Assembly: GCA_010206225.2 (NCBI GenBank)
Contig: VIQU02000017.1
Coordinates: 88,278-152,277 of the forward strand
From: Lachnospiraceae bacterium MD308
GTDB lineage: Bacteria > Bacillota > Clostridia > Lachnospirales > Lachnospiraceae
DNA length: 64,000 nucleotides
Reading direction: 5' to 3'
Of the stretch, positions 7,573 to 16,188 are shown piece after piece. The stretch's first letter is position 1; the number at the start of each line of letters is the position of its first letter. The notes under the pieces are model-generated. The model saw nothing but the letters and a program-made list of their open reading frames with translations. It did not search any database and was not told the origin of the DNA. A program made the translations under genes and the position numbers.

Positions 7573-9255
7573 TTAATCAAGATCAATAAAATCAACCTTA
7601 AAAGTATCGTCAGGATCCGGTTTTCTATTCTTCTTCGGGCCATCGCCGCTTAGGAGATCGTCCAAATCATCAATGGTCAGTTCCTCTGTACGGCTCTGTC
7701 CTCCATAGACGACAAACTCATCAGAATCCACATTGTCCAGCAGATCGCCGTCTTCAAGACGCATCTCTTCCGTAGCAAAATCATCTTCCGCATATTCTAT
7801 CTGAGCCGTCTGGAAATCTTCTTCCATACCCATATCTTCTGTAAAGCTCATATCCTCCGTAAAGCCCATATCCGATGTAAAGCCCATGTCTGACGTAAAA
7901 CTCAGATTTTCCGTAAAATCCATATCCGACGTAAGGCCTATATCTTCCGTAAAGCTCATATCTTCCGTAGCAAAATCATCTTCATCAAAATCTTTCTTTT
8001 TCCTGCCACGTCCCGGCTTTTCCTGCTTCTTCTCTTTCCCTTTCTTTTTCTCCTTCGCAGGTTCCGGCTCCTCATCGTTGAGTCCGTATTCCTCGTAAAG
8101 CTCATCCAGCTCCGCATTGCGGTTAAAGAGCTTTATTACTAACGTAACAATCAAAATAACGATTATAATCAATCCCAATCCGCCAAACAGGACGATTTTC
8201 TGAATATTTTTCTCTATAAAATTTTCAACCTTACCAAGCAGTCCAGAGGTTTTTTCTTTTTCATCCGCACTGCCTTCCGGCACGAATCTCTGATAAGTAT
8301 TTTCTTCTGCATCGTACCGGTAAAAATCGTTCTCTCCGTTGCTGTTCATGGCATAAAGCACATAATATCCTTCCTCGCCGGACTTCTGCCATACAGGAAA
8401 TGTCTTTTCTTCCAATGTAAGCTCTGCTTCCTTGTATTCAGACGGAAGGCTCACTGCCGATGTGTCACTCAAAAGAATAATGGAAGTCTTATCGGAAATC
8501 ACCAGTTCCTCATAAGGAGAAAACGTCGCGTTCTCTTCATTATATAAATAAAAGCTTCCGGCATCGCCGTTGAGCAGATACCCCAGTGTCACTCCGTTGT
8601 TAGCATTGGCAACCATCTGGCGTTCCTGACCATCCAGCGAAACGGTCGTACGCTCATAACCTGCCGGAATATCCCCCTCTGGAAATTTGTCGGTCAATAT
8701 ATAAGCCACTCCGCCAACTTCAACTTGTATATCATCAGCAGAAGCAGACGATGATCCTTTCTCCCCGTCTTCCTCTTTCTCTTTGATTTTCGAAGGATCG
8801 CCTTCGGCAATCTTTATTGTAGAATTTCCTTCCTCAAGCGAAAGCTCATTGCCTTCACCTGAAGTAATCGTTGCGCCCGCCACTGTAATCTGTGTGCTTC
8901 CTTCTTTCAGAGCCTGAAATTTCAGCATAAAAATCTGCTCTGCAGAACCACCGTTACTTGTACAGGTCACGCTGCCGTCCTCGTCTGATTCAGCGCCGTC
9001 CCCAGAATCAAAACTCAACGATTCACTGTCATAACTTAATTGTACCTCTACGTCTCCCAGAGAGCCTCCTGTGGAACGTACCGCACATTTCACTTCCACA
9101 ATGTCCCCGACCTTAGTCTCCGGATCTGAAAATGATATCTTCCCGTCCGCTGCATTTACGACCATGGAAAAACACGGCACTGCCAAACAAAGCGCCAACA
9201 ATACACCACTGATTCTCTTTGCTAATCTCATGCTCTTACCTTCTTTTTTATTCAT
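7573..9255 (-). CDS. Membrane-anchored cohesin-like protein with acidic hexapeptide-repeat tail
   Basis: The protein is 560 residues when started at 9255. That start has GGAGGAGTGAG directly upstream and lies four bases after the upstream LCP stop, so translation is probably coupled. A signal peptide ends near NAADGK (about 33-38). Residues 38-150 resemble a cohesin domain (VGDIVEVKCAV, VQLSYDSESLSF, FMLKFQALKEGSTQI). A second extracellular part follows (175-335), then one transmembrane helix at about 353-375 (VLFGGLGLIIIVILIVTLVI). The cytoplasmic side has a lysine-rich stretch (401-421) and eight copies of an acidic hexapeptide of type DM-S/G-F-T-E/S (about 430-480). Cohesin folds bind dockerins in cellulosomes, but this single-copy anchored form may have another role. 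No dockerin is seen here. Confidence 0.65.
   Translation of the reverse strand: MNKKEGKSMRLAKRISGVLLALCLAVPCFSMVVNAADGKISFSDPETKVGDIVEVKCAVRSTGGSLGDVEVQLSYDSESLSFDSGDGAESDEDGSVTCTSNGGSAEQIFMLKFQALKEGSTQITVAGATITSGEGNELSLEEGNSTIKIAEGDPSKIKEKEEDGEKGSSSASADDIQVEVGGVAYILTDKFPEGDIPAGYERTTVSLDGQERQMVANANNGVTLGYLLNGDAGSFYLYNEENATFSPYEELVISDKTSIILLSDTSAVSLPSEYKEAELTLEEKTFPVWQKSGEEGYYVLYAMNSNGENDFYRYDAEENTYQRFVPEGSADEKEKTSGLLGKVENFIEKNIQKIVLFGGLGLIIIVILIVTLVIKLFNRNAELDELYEEYGLNDEEPEPAKEKKKGKEKKQEKPGRGRKKKDFDEDDFATEDMSFTEDIGLTSDMDFTENLSFTSDMGFTSDMGFTEDMSFTEDMGMEEDFQTAQIEYAEDDFATEEMRLEDGDLLDNVDSDEFVVYGGQSRTEELTIDDLDDLLSGDGPKKNRKPDPDDTFKVDFIDLD
7830..7973 (-). repeat. 18-bp tandem coding repeats (hexapeptide, about 8 units)
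   Basis: Imperfect 18-base units of the form CATATCTTCCGTAAAGCT (plus-strand reading) repeat about eight times and encode DMSFTE-type hexapeptides in the cytoplasmic tail of the cohesin-like protein. Units differ mainly at third codon positions. Confidence 0.8.
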
Positions 9256-9259
9256 TTTC

Positions 9260-10474
9260 TCACTCCTCCAAGAACTCTGTCTCTCCAGTGTCTTCATAGG
9301 AACTTTCCGTATCGCCGCCATCCTCTGAAGCGTCCGTATCCTCATAAGAAAGCTCGCCGCTGCCGTCTCCTTCTTCATCCTCTTGCGATTCAGCATCAAG
9401 CTCTGCCGGCCTTACTACACCGGTCTCATTCTCAAGCTCCGCTGAGATCGTCTGCACGGTTTCCGATACTTCCTCCGGCACCTGATTCGGATACAGGAAC
9501 TCATGAAGCTCCCGCACATTCTCTGCAAGCCCTTGTGCCACAACCACATCTCCGGCCTCAGGATATGTAATCCCGTCCGATTTTTCAAAAGGAAAACCTT
9601 CGCTTTCACCAAAAGTATAATCCATAAGCGCCGATGCCAGCCCGATAATTTTTTTCAGACTGAAGCTTGTAGATACCTGAGGAAATACTGTGTCAATAAT
9701 ATCATTAATTGTCGCCAGATCCGTTGTCTTGATTTTTTTAAACAGCTTTTTGATCACTGTACGCTGACGTTCCGTACGCTTATAATCTCCGCCCTCTAAT
9801 TTGCGCAGTCTCGAATAAGTAACTGCCTGCGGACCGTCCAGCTTATACGTACCTCCGCCTTCCAGCTCTTTCGCTTTCTTGCCCGCTGCCTTCGCCGTCT
9901 CCCCGATATATTTATTCATCATCTTGGCTTCTGCATCCGTTACCGTAATCTCAATCCCGCCCAGCAGATCAACGACATCTGCCATCGCTTTAAAATCCAC
10001 CGTAGCATAATCTTCAATGTCAAGATCAAGGTTCTTGTTCAGCATATTGACTGCTTCCTCAGGTCCGCCCACAAAATATGCATTATTCGCTTTTCTGTAC
10101 GTATCATTCATCTGTTTGAGAAGTGTATCCCGATATATGGAGGCCATCCGGATATCTTTACTCTCATTATCAATTGACACAACAATAATCGTATCGGCAT
10201 GAGTCCCTTCCTCTAACTGCCCTTCTCTGGAATCACCGCCAAAAAGGGCGATCGTTGTATAGCCTTCCAGATCTATCCCTTCATTTACCTCGATATTGTC
10301 CATGCCGACGAATTGAAATTTGTCATATTTCGCCATGACATACGCCGTTCCCATCAGCAGCATCAATATAATCGTCTCAAAGAAGAGGATCACCGCCCTT
10401 AACCTCTTTTTCCGTCTTCGCCTTTTTCTGGCCCTCGCGGCTCTGACCGCCGCCAATTCTCTTCTTCTCGCCAT
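9260..10474 (-). CDS. LytR-CpsA-Psr (LCP) family cell-wall polymer ligase 1
   Basis: The protein has 404 residues: a very basic N-terminus (1-26), one transmembrane helix (about 27-48) and an extracellular LCP domain. Conserved LCP residues are visible as Asp81 and Arg83 (LFGGDSREGQ), Asp94 (HADTIIV) and Arg115-Asp116 (SIYRDTLL), with YKRTERQRTVI further on. LCP enzymes transfer polyprenyl-linked wall polymers to peptidoglycan. The last 70 residues are acidic and disordered. It resembles the LCP protein at 12583-14052 closely, suggesting gene duplication around glmS. Its stop codon region holds the ribosome-binding site of the cohesin-like gene. Confidence 0.92.
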   Translation of the reverse strand: MARRRELAAVRAARARKRRRRKKRLRAVILFFETIILMLLMGTAYVMAKYDKFQFVGMDNIEVNEGIDLEGYTTIALFGGDSREGQLEEGTHADTIIVVSIDNESKDIRMASIYRDTLLKQMNDTYRKANNAYFVGGPEEAVNMLNKNLDLDIEDYATVDFKAMADVVDLLGGIEITVTDAEAKMMNKYIGETAKAAGKKAKELEGGGTYKLDGPQAVTYSRLRKLEGGDYKRTERQRTVIKKLFKKIKTTDLATINDIIDTVFPQVSTSFSLKKIIGLASALMDYTFGESEGFPFEKSDGITYPEAGDVVVAQGLAENVRELHEFLYPNQVPEEVSETVQTISAELENETGVVRPAELDAESQEDEEGDGSGELSYEDTDASEDGGDTESSYEDTGETEFLEE

Positions 10475-10559
10475 ACTTAGCCTTTCTTTTGTATAGTCTT
10501 ATTCCAGTCTTTACCTAATACTACACTATACTACTATATTCTCGCGGAAAGTTCAACAC

Positions 10560-12386
10560 TTATTCAACAGTAACTGATTTTGCCAGATTCCGCGGTTTAT
10601 CGACATCGCATCCTCTTCCCACTGCAATATAATAGCCAAAAAGCTGAAGCGGTATGATAGCCAGTGAATTTGTAAAATATTTGTTCGTCTCCGGAATATA
10701 GATCACATAATCTGCTGCCCGTTCCACTTCTGTATTGCCCTCATTCGTAACAGCCAGCACGAAAGCTCCTCTCGTACTTACCTCAACCATATTGCTGAGC
10801 GTCTTTTTATACAGATCTTTCTGCGTGAGAACCGCCGCAACCAGCGTCCCTTCTTCTATGAGCGAAATGGTTCCATGTTTTAATTCACCTGCGGCATATG
10901 CCTCCGAATGTATATAGGAAATCTCCTTAAGTTTCAAAGAACCCTCCAGCGAAATCGCATAATCCACGCCGCGGCCAATGAAAAACACATCTTTCGCCGC
11001 CAGATAACGATTTGCAAAACGCTGAATCTTCCCTTTATTATTAAGAAGCATCTCAATCTGAGACGGCAGCGCGCAAAGATCCGAAAGCATCTCCTGCAAA
11101 AGTTCTTCTTCCATCTGCCCGCGGGCGCATGCGAACTTCATAGCCAAAAGGTAGAGCGCGATCAACTGAGCAGAATATGCCTTTGTAGTGGCAACCGCAA
11201 TCTCCGGCCCCGCCCACGTATACATCACATTGTCAGCCTCTCTTGCGATGGAACTGCCCACAACATTCACGATGCCAAGCACTCTTGCGCCACGCTTCTT
11301 CGATTCCCGAAGTGCCGCCAGCGAATCTGCCGTCTCACCTGACTGACTGATAACTACAACAAGAGTTTTATCATTCAGAATCGGTCTGCGGTAACGAAAT
11401 TCGGAAGCCAGATCCACCTCTACGGGAATTCTTGCAAGGTCTTCAAAAATATATTTGCTTGTAATACCGGTATGATACGCAGAACCGCATGCCACGATCA
11501 TAATTCTGTCAATCTCCTGTATCTCTTTATCAGACATGCCAAGCTCCTCAATCACGATCTGTCCGTCCTTAATCCTCGGTGAAAATGTATCGGTAACCGC
11601 CTTCGGCTGTTCATTCATCTCCTTTAACATAAAATGCTCATATCCGCCCTTCTCGGCTGCATTCACATCCCACTCAATACGCACCGGCTGCTTTTCAATC
11701 GGCTCCTCATCTACGCTGAAGAATTCCATGGAATCCTCTTTCAACCGTACGATCTCTTCATTCTCAATAAAATATACATCCCGCGTATACTTAAGAACTG
11801 CCGGAACGTCCGAAGCAATGATGCTTCCCCCCGCCGTGTGCCCTACGATCAGAGGACTGTCCTTCCTGACCGCATAAAGTTCATCCGGATGATCTTTAAA
11901 AATAATTCCGAGGGCATAGGACCCTTCCATCCGGTGCATGATCTTTGTCACGGCACGAAGGGGATTCCCATCATAATAGTAATCCAGAAGATGCGCAATA
12001 ACTTCCGTATCTGTCTCAGAAACAAACGTATATCCTTTTTTCTCAAGCCTTTTTTTAAGCTTCAGATAATTTTCAATAATACCGTTATGTACGACCACGA
12101 TACTCTGATTCTGATTAAAATGCGGATGCGCGTTCGTATCAGAGGGCGAGCCATGAGTCGCCCACCTCGTATGTCCGATCCCCATCGTTCCCGGCAAAGT
12201 CGCCCCGTCATGAGTCAGCTCACTTAACACCTTAAGGCGTCCTTTCGCTTTTTCCATCCCTATCTCTTTTCCATTATAAACTGCAATTCCTGCTGAGTCA
12301 TAGCCTCTGTACTCCAGTTTAGATAATCCGTCTAAAAGAATCGGCGCCGCCTGCTGATTTCCAATATATCCTACGATTCCGCACAT
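10560..12386 (-). CDS. glmS: Glutamine--fructose-6-phosphate aminotransferase GlmS
   Basis: The enzyme makes glucosamine-6-phosphate from fructose-6-phosphate and glutamine, the entry step to UDP-GlcNAc. It has 608 residues starting MCGIVGYIG, with Cys2 as the N-terminal nucleophile of the glutaminase domain (about 1-240), then two SIS domains (about 285-420 and 455-600; SQSGETADSL and the SAYAAGELKHG segment). The start at 12386 has GGAGG nine bases upstream. The ~100 bases between promoter and start are too short for a glmS ribozyme, and none is seen. It has its own promoter and a terminator of the preceding gene upstream, so it is probably transcribed on its own. Confidence 0.97.
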   Translation of the reverse strand: MCGIVGYIGNQQAAPILLDGLSKLEYRGYDSAGIAVYNGKEIGMEKAKGRLKVLSELTHDGATLPGTMGIGHTRWATHGSPSDTNAHPHFNQNQSIVVVHNGIIENYLKLKKRLEKKGYTFVSETDTEVIAHLLDYYYDGNPLRAVTKIMHRMEGSYALGIIFKDHPDELYAVRKDSPLIVGHTAGGSIIASDVPAVLKYTRDVYFIENEEIVRLKEDSMEFFSVDEEPIEKQPVRIEWDVNAAEKGGYEHFMLKEMNEQPKAVTDTFSPRIKDGQIVIEELGMSDKEIQEIDRIMIVACGSAYHTGITSKYIFEDLARIPVEVDLASEFRYRRPILNDKTLVVVISQSGETADSLAALRESKKRGARVLGIVNVVGSSIAREADNVMYTWAGPEIAVATTKAYSAQLIALYLLAMKFACARGQMEEELLQEMLSDLCALPSQIEMLLNNKGKIQRFANRYLAAKDVFFIGRGVDYAISLEGSLKLKEISYIHSEAYAAGELKHGTISLIEEGTLVAAVLTQKDLYKKTLSNMVEVSTRGAFVLAVTNEGNTEVERAADYVIYIPETNKYFTNSLAIIPLQLFGYYIAVGRGCDVDKPRNLAKSVTVE

Positions 12387-12447
12387 ATTATAAACCTCCA
12401 TAGCTTTCTATTTAAAAAGTAATTGTCTGTTTGCACTTTTAGACTAC

Positions 12448-12476
12448 ATTTTAGCAAATATCGTCTGAAATGTAAA
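12448..12476 (-). promoter_or_regulatory. Promoter of glmS
   Basis: TTTACA (12471-12476), 17 bases, TAAAAT (12448-12453) on the minus strand; predicted start about 55 bases before the glmS ATG. Confidence 0.7.
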
Positions 12477-12482
12477 CAACAA

Positions 12483-12536
12483 AAGAAAAAGGCGGTATGC
12501 ATCCGTATCCGCTTTTGCATACCACCTTTCGATTTT
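12483..12536 (-). terminator. Terminator after LCP protein 2
   Basis: On the minus strand GGTGGTATGCA (12526-12536) pairs with TGCATACCGCC (12491-12501), with one G-U wobble, around a 24-base loop. It is followed by TTTTTCTTTT. Confidence 0.8.
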
Positions 12537-12582
12537 TGAGTTTTTTGAAACACTTTCCTCTTACTATCAGGCAGAGATTGCT

Positions 12583-14052
12583 TTACTCTGAAGGAGTGTC
12601 CGGTTCCACTGGTTTGGGTTCTGGCTCCGTCGGTTTCGGATCTGGTTTGGGTTCTGGCTTCGGTTCCGGCTTTGGTTCCGGTTTACTATCACCTGTATTT
12701 CCGCCGGAACTGTCTGTGCCTGCATTTCCGCCGGAGCTGTCTGTGCCTGCATTTCCGCCGGAATTGTTTCCGCCTGTACTTGTACTTGGTTTCTTATTGC
12801 TACTGTTATTATCGTTATTGTTGTTATTACTGTTATTATTCTTATTACTGCTATTATCGTTATTGCTGTTATTACCCGTCGTCGTAGTCTTCTTCGGCTT
12901 CACATACTCAGTCTGCCGCTCCTGCTCCCGATCCTCTTTTGTAGGAGTATACGTCTGCTGTTTCAGCGTAGAATCATCGGTTGCAGTTCTCTGTCCCACG
13001 CGGCTTACAATTGCACTGTTCAGATTTGCCACCGTAGTAGACACATTATAATCCTTCCTGTCAAACAAAAATTCATGCAGCTTCACTACGTTTGTATCCA
13101 GCGTGACCGGAATAACAATACTTCCAAGACCAGAAATCGTATCCGTCGTCTTATCAAACGGAAATCCTGAATTCTCCGTCAGCTTGTATTCCGTAAAGCT
13201 CTTGGCATAATATATGATATCTTTTACCGAGAAACTTGTCTTAATCGTTGGGAACACCTTATCTATTATTTTGTTAATCGTCGAAAGATCAGCCTTCTGC
13301 GCCTGCTCCACAATCTTTTCAATTACAAGCCGCTGACGTTCCGTCCGTGTAAAGTCACCGCCCGCCGTAGAACGGATACGCGCGTACGTAGTCGCCTGCA
13401 CGCCATCCAGTTTCTGAGGTCCGGCTTTTTTTACCTCATGTGCCTTTTTCTTTGCTGCCTTCGCCGTCTCTTTTACGAATTTATTAAGATATTTAATCTC
13501 AACCTCCTGAACATCAATCTCGACACCGCCAAGCAAATCAATCGCATTAGCAATGGCACTCCAATCGACCGTCACATATTCTTGAATATCCAGATCCAGA
13601 TTCTTATTCAGCATGTTGATCGCCTGTGTCGGGCCTCCAAACGCATATGCTGCATTACATTTTTGAAGCTGTCCGTCTTCAATATCCAAAAGGGTATCTC
13701 TGTATACAGAAACCATACGTACTTCTTTTGTCTCTTTATTGAGACTGGCTACAATAATACAATCCGTACGTGTACCCTTGTCAAGCTGACCGGAACGAGA
13801 GTCTGTACCAAACAGAGCCACATTCAGATATCCTGTTCCCAGATCCTGTTCTTCCACCTCTTTATTGATACTGATCGCATCATCCGGTATTTCCTGCGTA
13901 TCTAATTTGCCCAGCTTCGATGCGGCGTATACAACCCCGGAAGCAGCAATTGCAAGGAATGTACCGCCCAGACATACTCCGATCTTCTTTCCTACACTCA
14001 GCCGTGTAAACCAGTTGCCCGATTTTCTCCTGCGCCTTCTTCGCTTCGCCAT
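12583..14052 (-). CDS. LytR-CpsA-Psr (LCP) family cell-wall polymer ligase 2
   Basis: The protein has 489 residues: a basic N-terminus (KRRRRRRKSG), one transmembrane helix (about 24-44), then the LCP domain with Asp84/Arg86 (FGTDSRSGQ), Asp97 (RTDCII) and Arg118-Asp119 (SVYRDTLL), and TRTERQRLVIEK. From about residue 370 the tail is low complexity: asparagine/serine runs, a glycine-rich AGTDSSGGN repeat and a PEPKP repeat, as in wall-spanning linkers. The domain is very like that of LCP protein 1. It follows the GH25 gene by 25 bases and shares its strong promoter. Confidence 0.92.
   Translation of the reverse strand: MAKRRRRRRKSGNWFTRLSVGKKIGVCLGGTFLAIAASGVVYAASKLGKLDTQEIPDDAISINKEVEEQDLGTGYLNVALFGTDSRSGQLDKGTRTDCIIVASLNKETKEVRMVSVYRDTLLDIEDGQLQKCNAAYAFGGPTQAINMLNKNLDLDIQEYVTVDWSAIANAIDLLGGVEIDVQEVEIKYLNKFVKETAKAAKKKAHEVKKAGPQKLDGVQATTYARIRSTAGGDFTRTERQRLVIEKIVEQAQKADLSTINKIIDKVFPTIKTSFSVKDIIYYAKSFTEYKLTENSGFPFDKTTDTISGLGSIVIPVTLDTNVVKLHEFLFDRKDYNVSTTVANLNSAIVSRVGQRTATDDSTLKQQTYTPTKEDREQERQTEYVKPKKTTTTGNNSNNDNSSNKNNNSNNNNNDNNSSNKKPSTSTGGNNSGGNAGTDSSGGNAGTDSSGGNTGDSKPEPKPEPKPEPKPDPKPTEPEPKPVEPDTPSE
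12698..12778 (-). repeat. 27-bp direct repeats coding the glycine-rich LCP tail
   Basis: About three copies of a 27-base unit (TTTCCGCCGGAACTGTCTGT and following bases in plus-strand reading; copies begin at 12698, 12725 and 12752, the third degenerate) encode the nonapeptide AGTDSSGGN. This is a coding repeat, not a CRISPR. Confidence 0.7.
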
Positions 14053-14077
14053 ATCGTAATCGTACCTCTTTTCCCGT

Positions 14078-15958
14078 TTATTTGATTAATTTTATATTGC
14101 TTTTTTTAACATAACCTGTCTTTGTATTTCCGTTTATTTTCACGGAAATACGATACCAGCTTCCGCTGCTTCCGCTCACTGTCACCTTTGATCCTTTCTT
14201 TTTAATAACACCAAGATTCTTGGATGACTTCGATGCGTTTTTCCGAAGATTCAGCTTCTTGATCTTCGTCTTCGCCTTCACCTTCCCTTTCGTCTTAACA
14301 CTGATCGCTTTTGAATAGCTGCCGTATGCCCTTCCGTTAAATACAACCTTGTAAGGACGTATTCTGTATTTGTATCGTGTGGCTGCATTCTTACTCCCGT
14401 CCGTATAGGAATTCGATTTGCCGGAAGCTGTCTTAATATTAGAATATGCTTTTTTTGAAGAATTATAACGTTCTATATAATATGCAGTAATCCCCGATAT
14501 CTTTGGCCATGTCAGTCTGATCTTATCAAACGCCGTGCCTTTTCCCGAGAACTTCACAGCAGTTAACTGCGTGATACCGGTATTAAACCCGATGCAGGTC
14601 TTTGTCCCATGCGGATAAATCTTATAGGAATAATTCACGCCCGCCTTCAGTGACTTGTCCGTATATGAGGTTCCTTTTACCCCCGACTTCACAATCGCAT
14701 AACCGCCGCTTCCGCTTTTCCGGTAGATATCATAACTATCCGCGCCGTCCCATGCGTCCCATTTCATACTGAGACCGCCTGCCGCCCTCTTCGTAATCCG
14801 CAGAGTATTATAATAACGGTAATTCAAATCCGTATATGGATTATCCTTCGTTTTAATTCCGTCCACTTTACCTTTTGAAGTATACTGCCAGTATTCGTAT
14901 TCTCCCTCATAGCTGGTAGAATTATTGTAGTGAGCCATCCAGATCGGATAGCTCTGACTGATGTCCGCGGCATATGTCTTATCTTCATACATAGACTTAC
15001 TTGCGTATACCATCGGAGTGTATCCAAGCGCCTTCACTCTGTTACAGAATGCATTGCAGACACTTGTCCCGGCGCTCTTGCTCAATTTTGCCTTATATAA
15101 TCTTCCTACTCCCGTCGCCACATATTCAAAATCAAGGACAACCGGCAGGTCGATCTTGTATCCTTTAATATTCTTTACAATAAAATCCGCTTCCTGCTTT
15201 GCCTCCTTCGCAGAAACAGCCTGTGAAAATATGTACACGCCGATAGGAACACCTGCAGCGTTGGCATTCTTCATATTATTATAAGCCTGTGTATCAACTT
15301 TAAGCTTTCCGTTTTCATATCCCCGGTAAGCTACGCGTATGATCGCAAACTCAACTCCGTCAGCCTTCGCCTTCTCCCAGTCGATCGTGCCGTTGTGATA
15401 CGATACATCAATCCCCCATTGCTTAATGCAGTCCTTGTATTTTGATTGATGTGACAATGCCTGCGTACGAATCGCACTTCCTGAAAAATCGCCCGTTCCT
15501 CTTCCTGTAAGGCGGTACTTTCCCGGATCTTCCGGATCGGCCGTAACCTTTTCTAAAGACTCCGGCTCATTATCTTTCTCAGATTCTTCCGCCTGTTCCT
15601 CTTCCTGCTTTACTATATCAGTCCGCGCTTCAGAAACATCCTCCTTCTGAGACGGTATCTCTTTAGTCTCAGTTTTCTGGCTTTCTTTGTCTTCTTCCTT
15701 TTGTTCCTCTTCTCTTAAAAGAGGCTTATCTGCAAGTACTTCTTCAGACTTATTGTCTTCCTTCAGCGTATCAGATTCTGTTTCATTTTTTGAAGCTTCC
15801 GCCGACACTTCATCTGAAGCTTCATCGCCAACTGCATCCTGTATTTCCTGTGAATTCGCTTCCACGTCCATCTCCTGCGCCAATGCTTCTGCCGGCAGCA
15901 TCACAGTCATCAGACAGACTATCAAAAGACAGACAGCCTTATTATGTCTTTTTCTCAT
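14078..15958 (-). CDS. Secreted GH25 muramidase with fibronectin-like and SH3 domains
   Basis: The protein has 626 residues. A signal peptide (1-28) is followed by a highly acidic disordered linker (about 30-145). The GH25 lysozyme domain spans about 176-375, with Asp184 in WGIDVSYH and the Asp276/Glu278 pair in VVLDFEYV, so it should cut the MurNAc-GlcNAc bond of peptidoglycan. Two fibronectin-III-like modules (about 385-550, with the LTWPKISGITAYYIERY type signature) and a C-terminal SH3b domain (about 557-626) probably bind the wall. It has a perfect consensus promoter and is followed by LCP gene 2. Confidence 0.9.
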   Translation of the reverse strand: MRKRHNKAVCLLIVCLMTVMLPAEALAQEMDVEANSQEIQDAVGDEASDEVSAEASKNETESDTLKEDNKSEEVLADKPLLREEEQKEEDKESQKTETKEIPSQKEDVSEARTDIVKQEEEQAEESEKDNEPESLEKVTADPEDPGKYRLTGRGTGDFSGSAIRTQALSHQSKYKDCIKQWGIDVSYHNGTIDWEKAKADGVEFAIIRVAYRGYENGKLKVDTQAYNNMKNANAAGVPIGVYIFSQAVSAKEAKQEADFIVKNIKGYKIDLPVVLDFEYVATGVGRLYKAKLSKSAGTSVCNAFCNRVKALGYTPMVYASKSMYEDKTYAADISQSYPIWMAHYNNSTSYEGEYEYWQYTSKGKVDGIKTKDNPYTDLNYRYYNTLRITKRAAGGLSMKWDAWDGADSYDIYRKSGSGGYAIVKSGVKGTSYTDKSLKAGVNYSYKIYPHGTKTCIGFNTGITQLTAVKFSGKGTAFDKIRLTWPKISGITAYYIERYNSSKKAYSNIKTASGKSNSYTDGSKNAATRYKYRIRPYKVVFNGRAYGSYSKAISVKTKGKVKAKTKIKKLNLRKNASKSSKNLGVIKKKGSKVTVSGSSGSWYRISVKINGNTKTGYVKKSNIKLIK

Positions 15959-16020
15959 GCAGATATCTCCTCATAATTCATTCTTTACTCATTCTTTTAG
16001 TAAACTTTATATTCCAGTTT

Positions 16021-16049
16021 ATTATACTAACAGTCATACCGTTTGTCAA
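16021..16049 (-). promoter_or_regulatory. Consensus promoter of GH25-LCP2 operon
   Basis: On the minus strand TTGACA (16044-16049), 17 bases, TATAAT (16021-16026): perfect sigma-70/SigA hexamers and spacing. The ATG lies about 60 bases downstream, so a strong constitutive promoter is expected. Confidence 0.85.
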
Positions 16050-16119
16050 ACCGAAGAAACCGTTTTTAATCTTTTCTTAATATATAATCCACCATTTCAA
16101 AAAATTCTATACACTCAAC

Positions 16120-16148
16120 TATACAGAAGCCTTTTTTTTTGGTAGAAT
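16120..16148 (+). promoter_or_regulatory. Probable promoter of the yfhO cluster
   Basis: TATACA (16120-16125), 17 bases including a T10 tract, TAGAAT (16143-16148), followed by AAGGAGA before the ATG at 16189. Weaker -35 than its neighbours. Confidence 0.45.
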
Positions 16149-16188
16149 AGATAAATATGAAAAATTGTTTATTAAGGAGATTTTTATA

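Noticed and set aside
12387..12560. glmS ribozyme or GlcN6P riboswitch before glmS
   Set aside because: The space between promoter and start is only about 60 transcribed bases and lacks the ribozyme core; the hairpin at 12491-12536 is the terminator of the preceding gene.
12600..12880. Repeats resembling a CRISPR array or minisatellite
   Set aside because: The repeats are in frame in the LCP 2 tail, differ at third codon positions and have no spacers.
12497..13051. Plus-strand frame of 184 codons opposite LCP 2
   Set aside because: It is the antisense of low-complexity coding repeats (leucine and glycine runs) with no ribosome-binding site.
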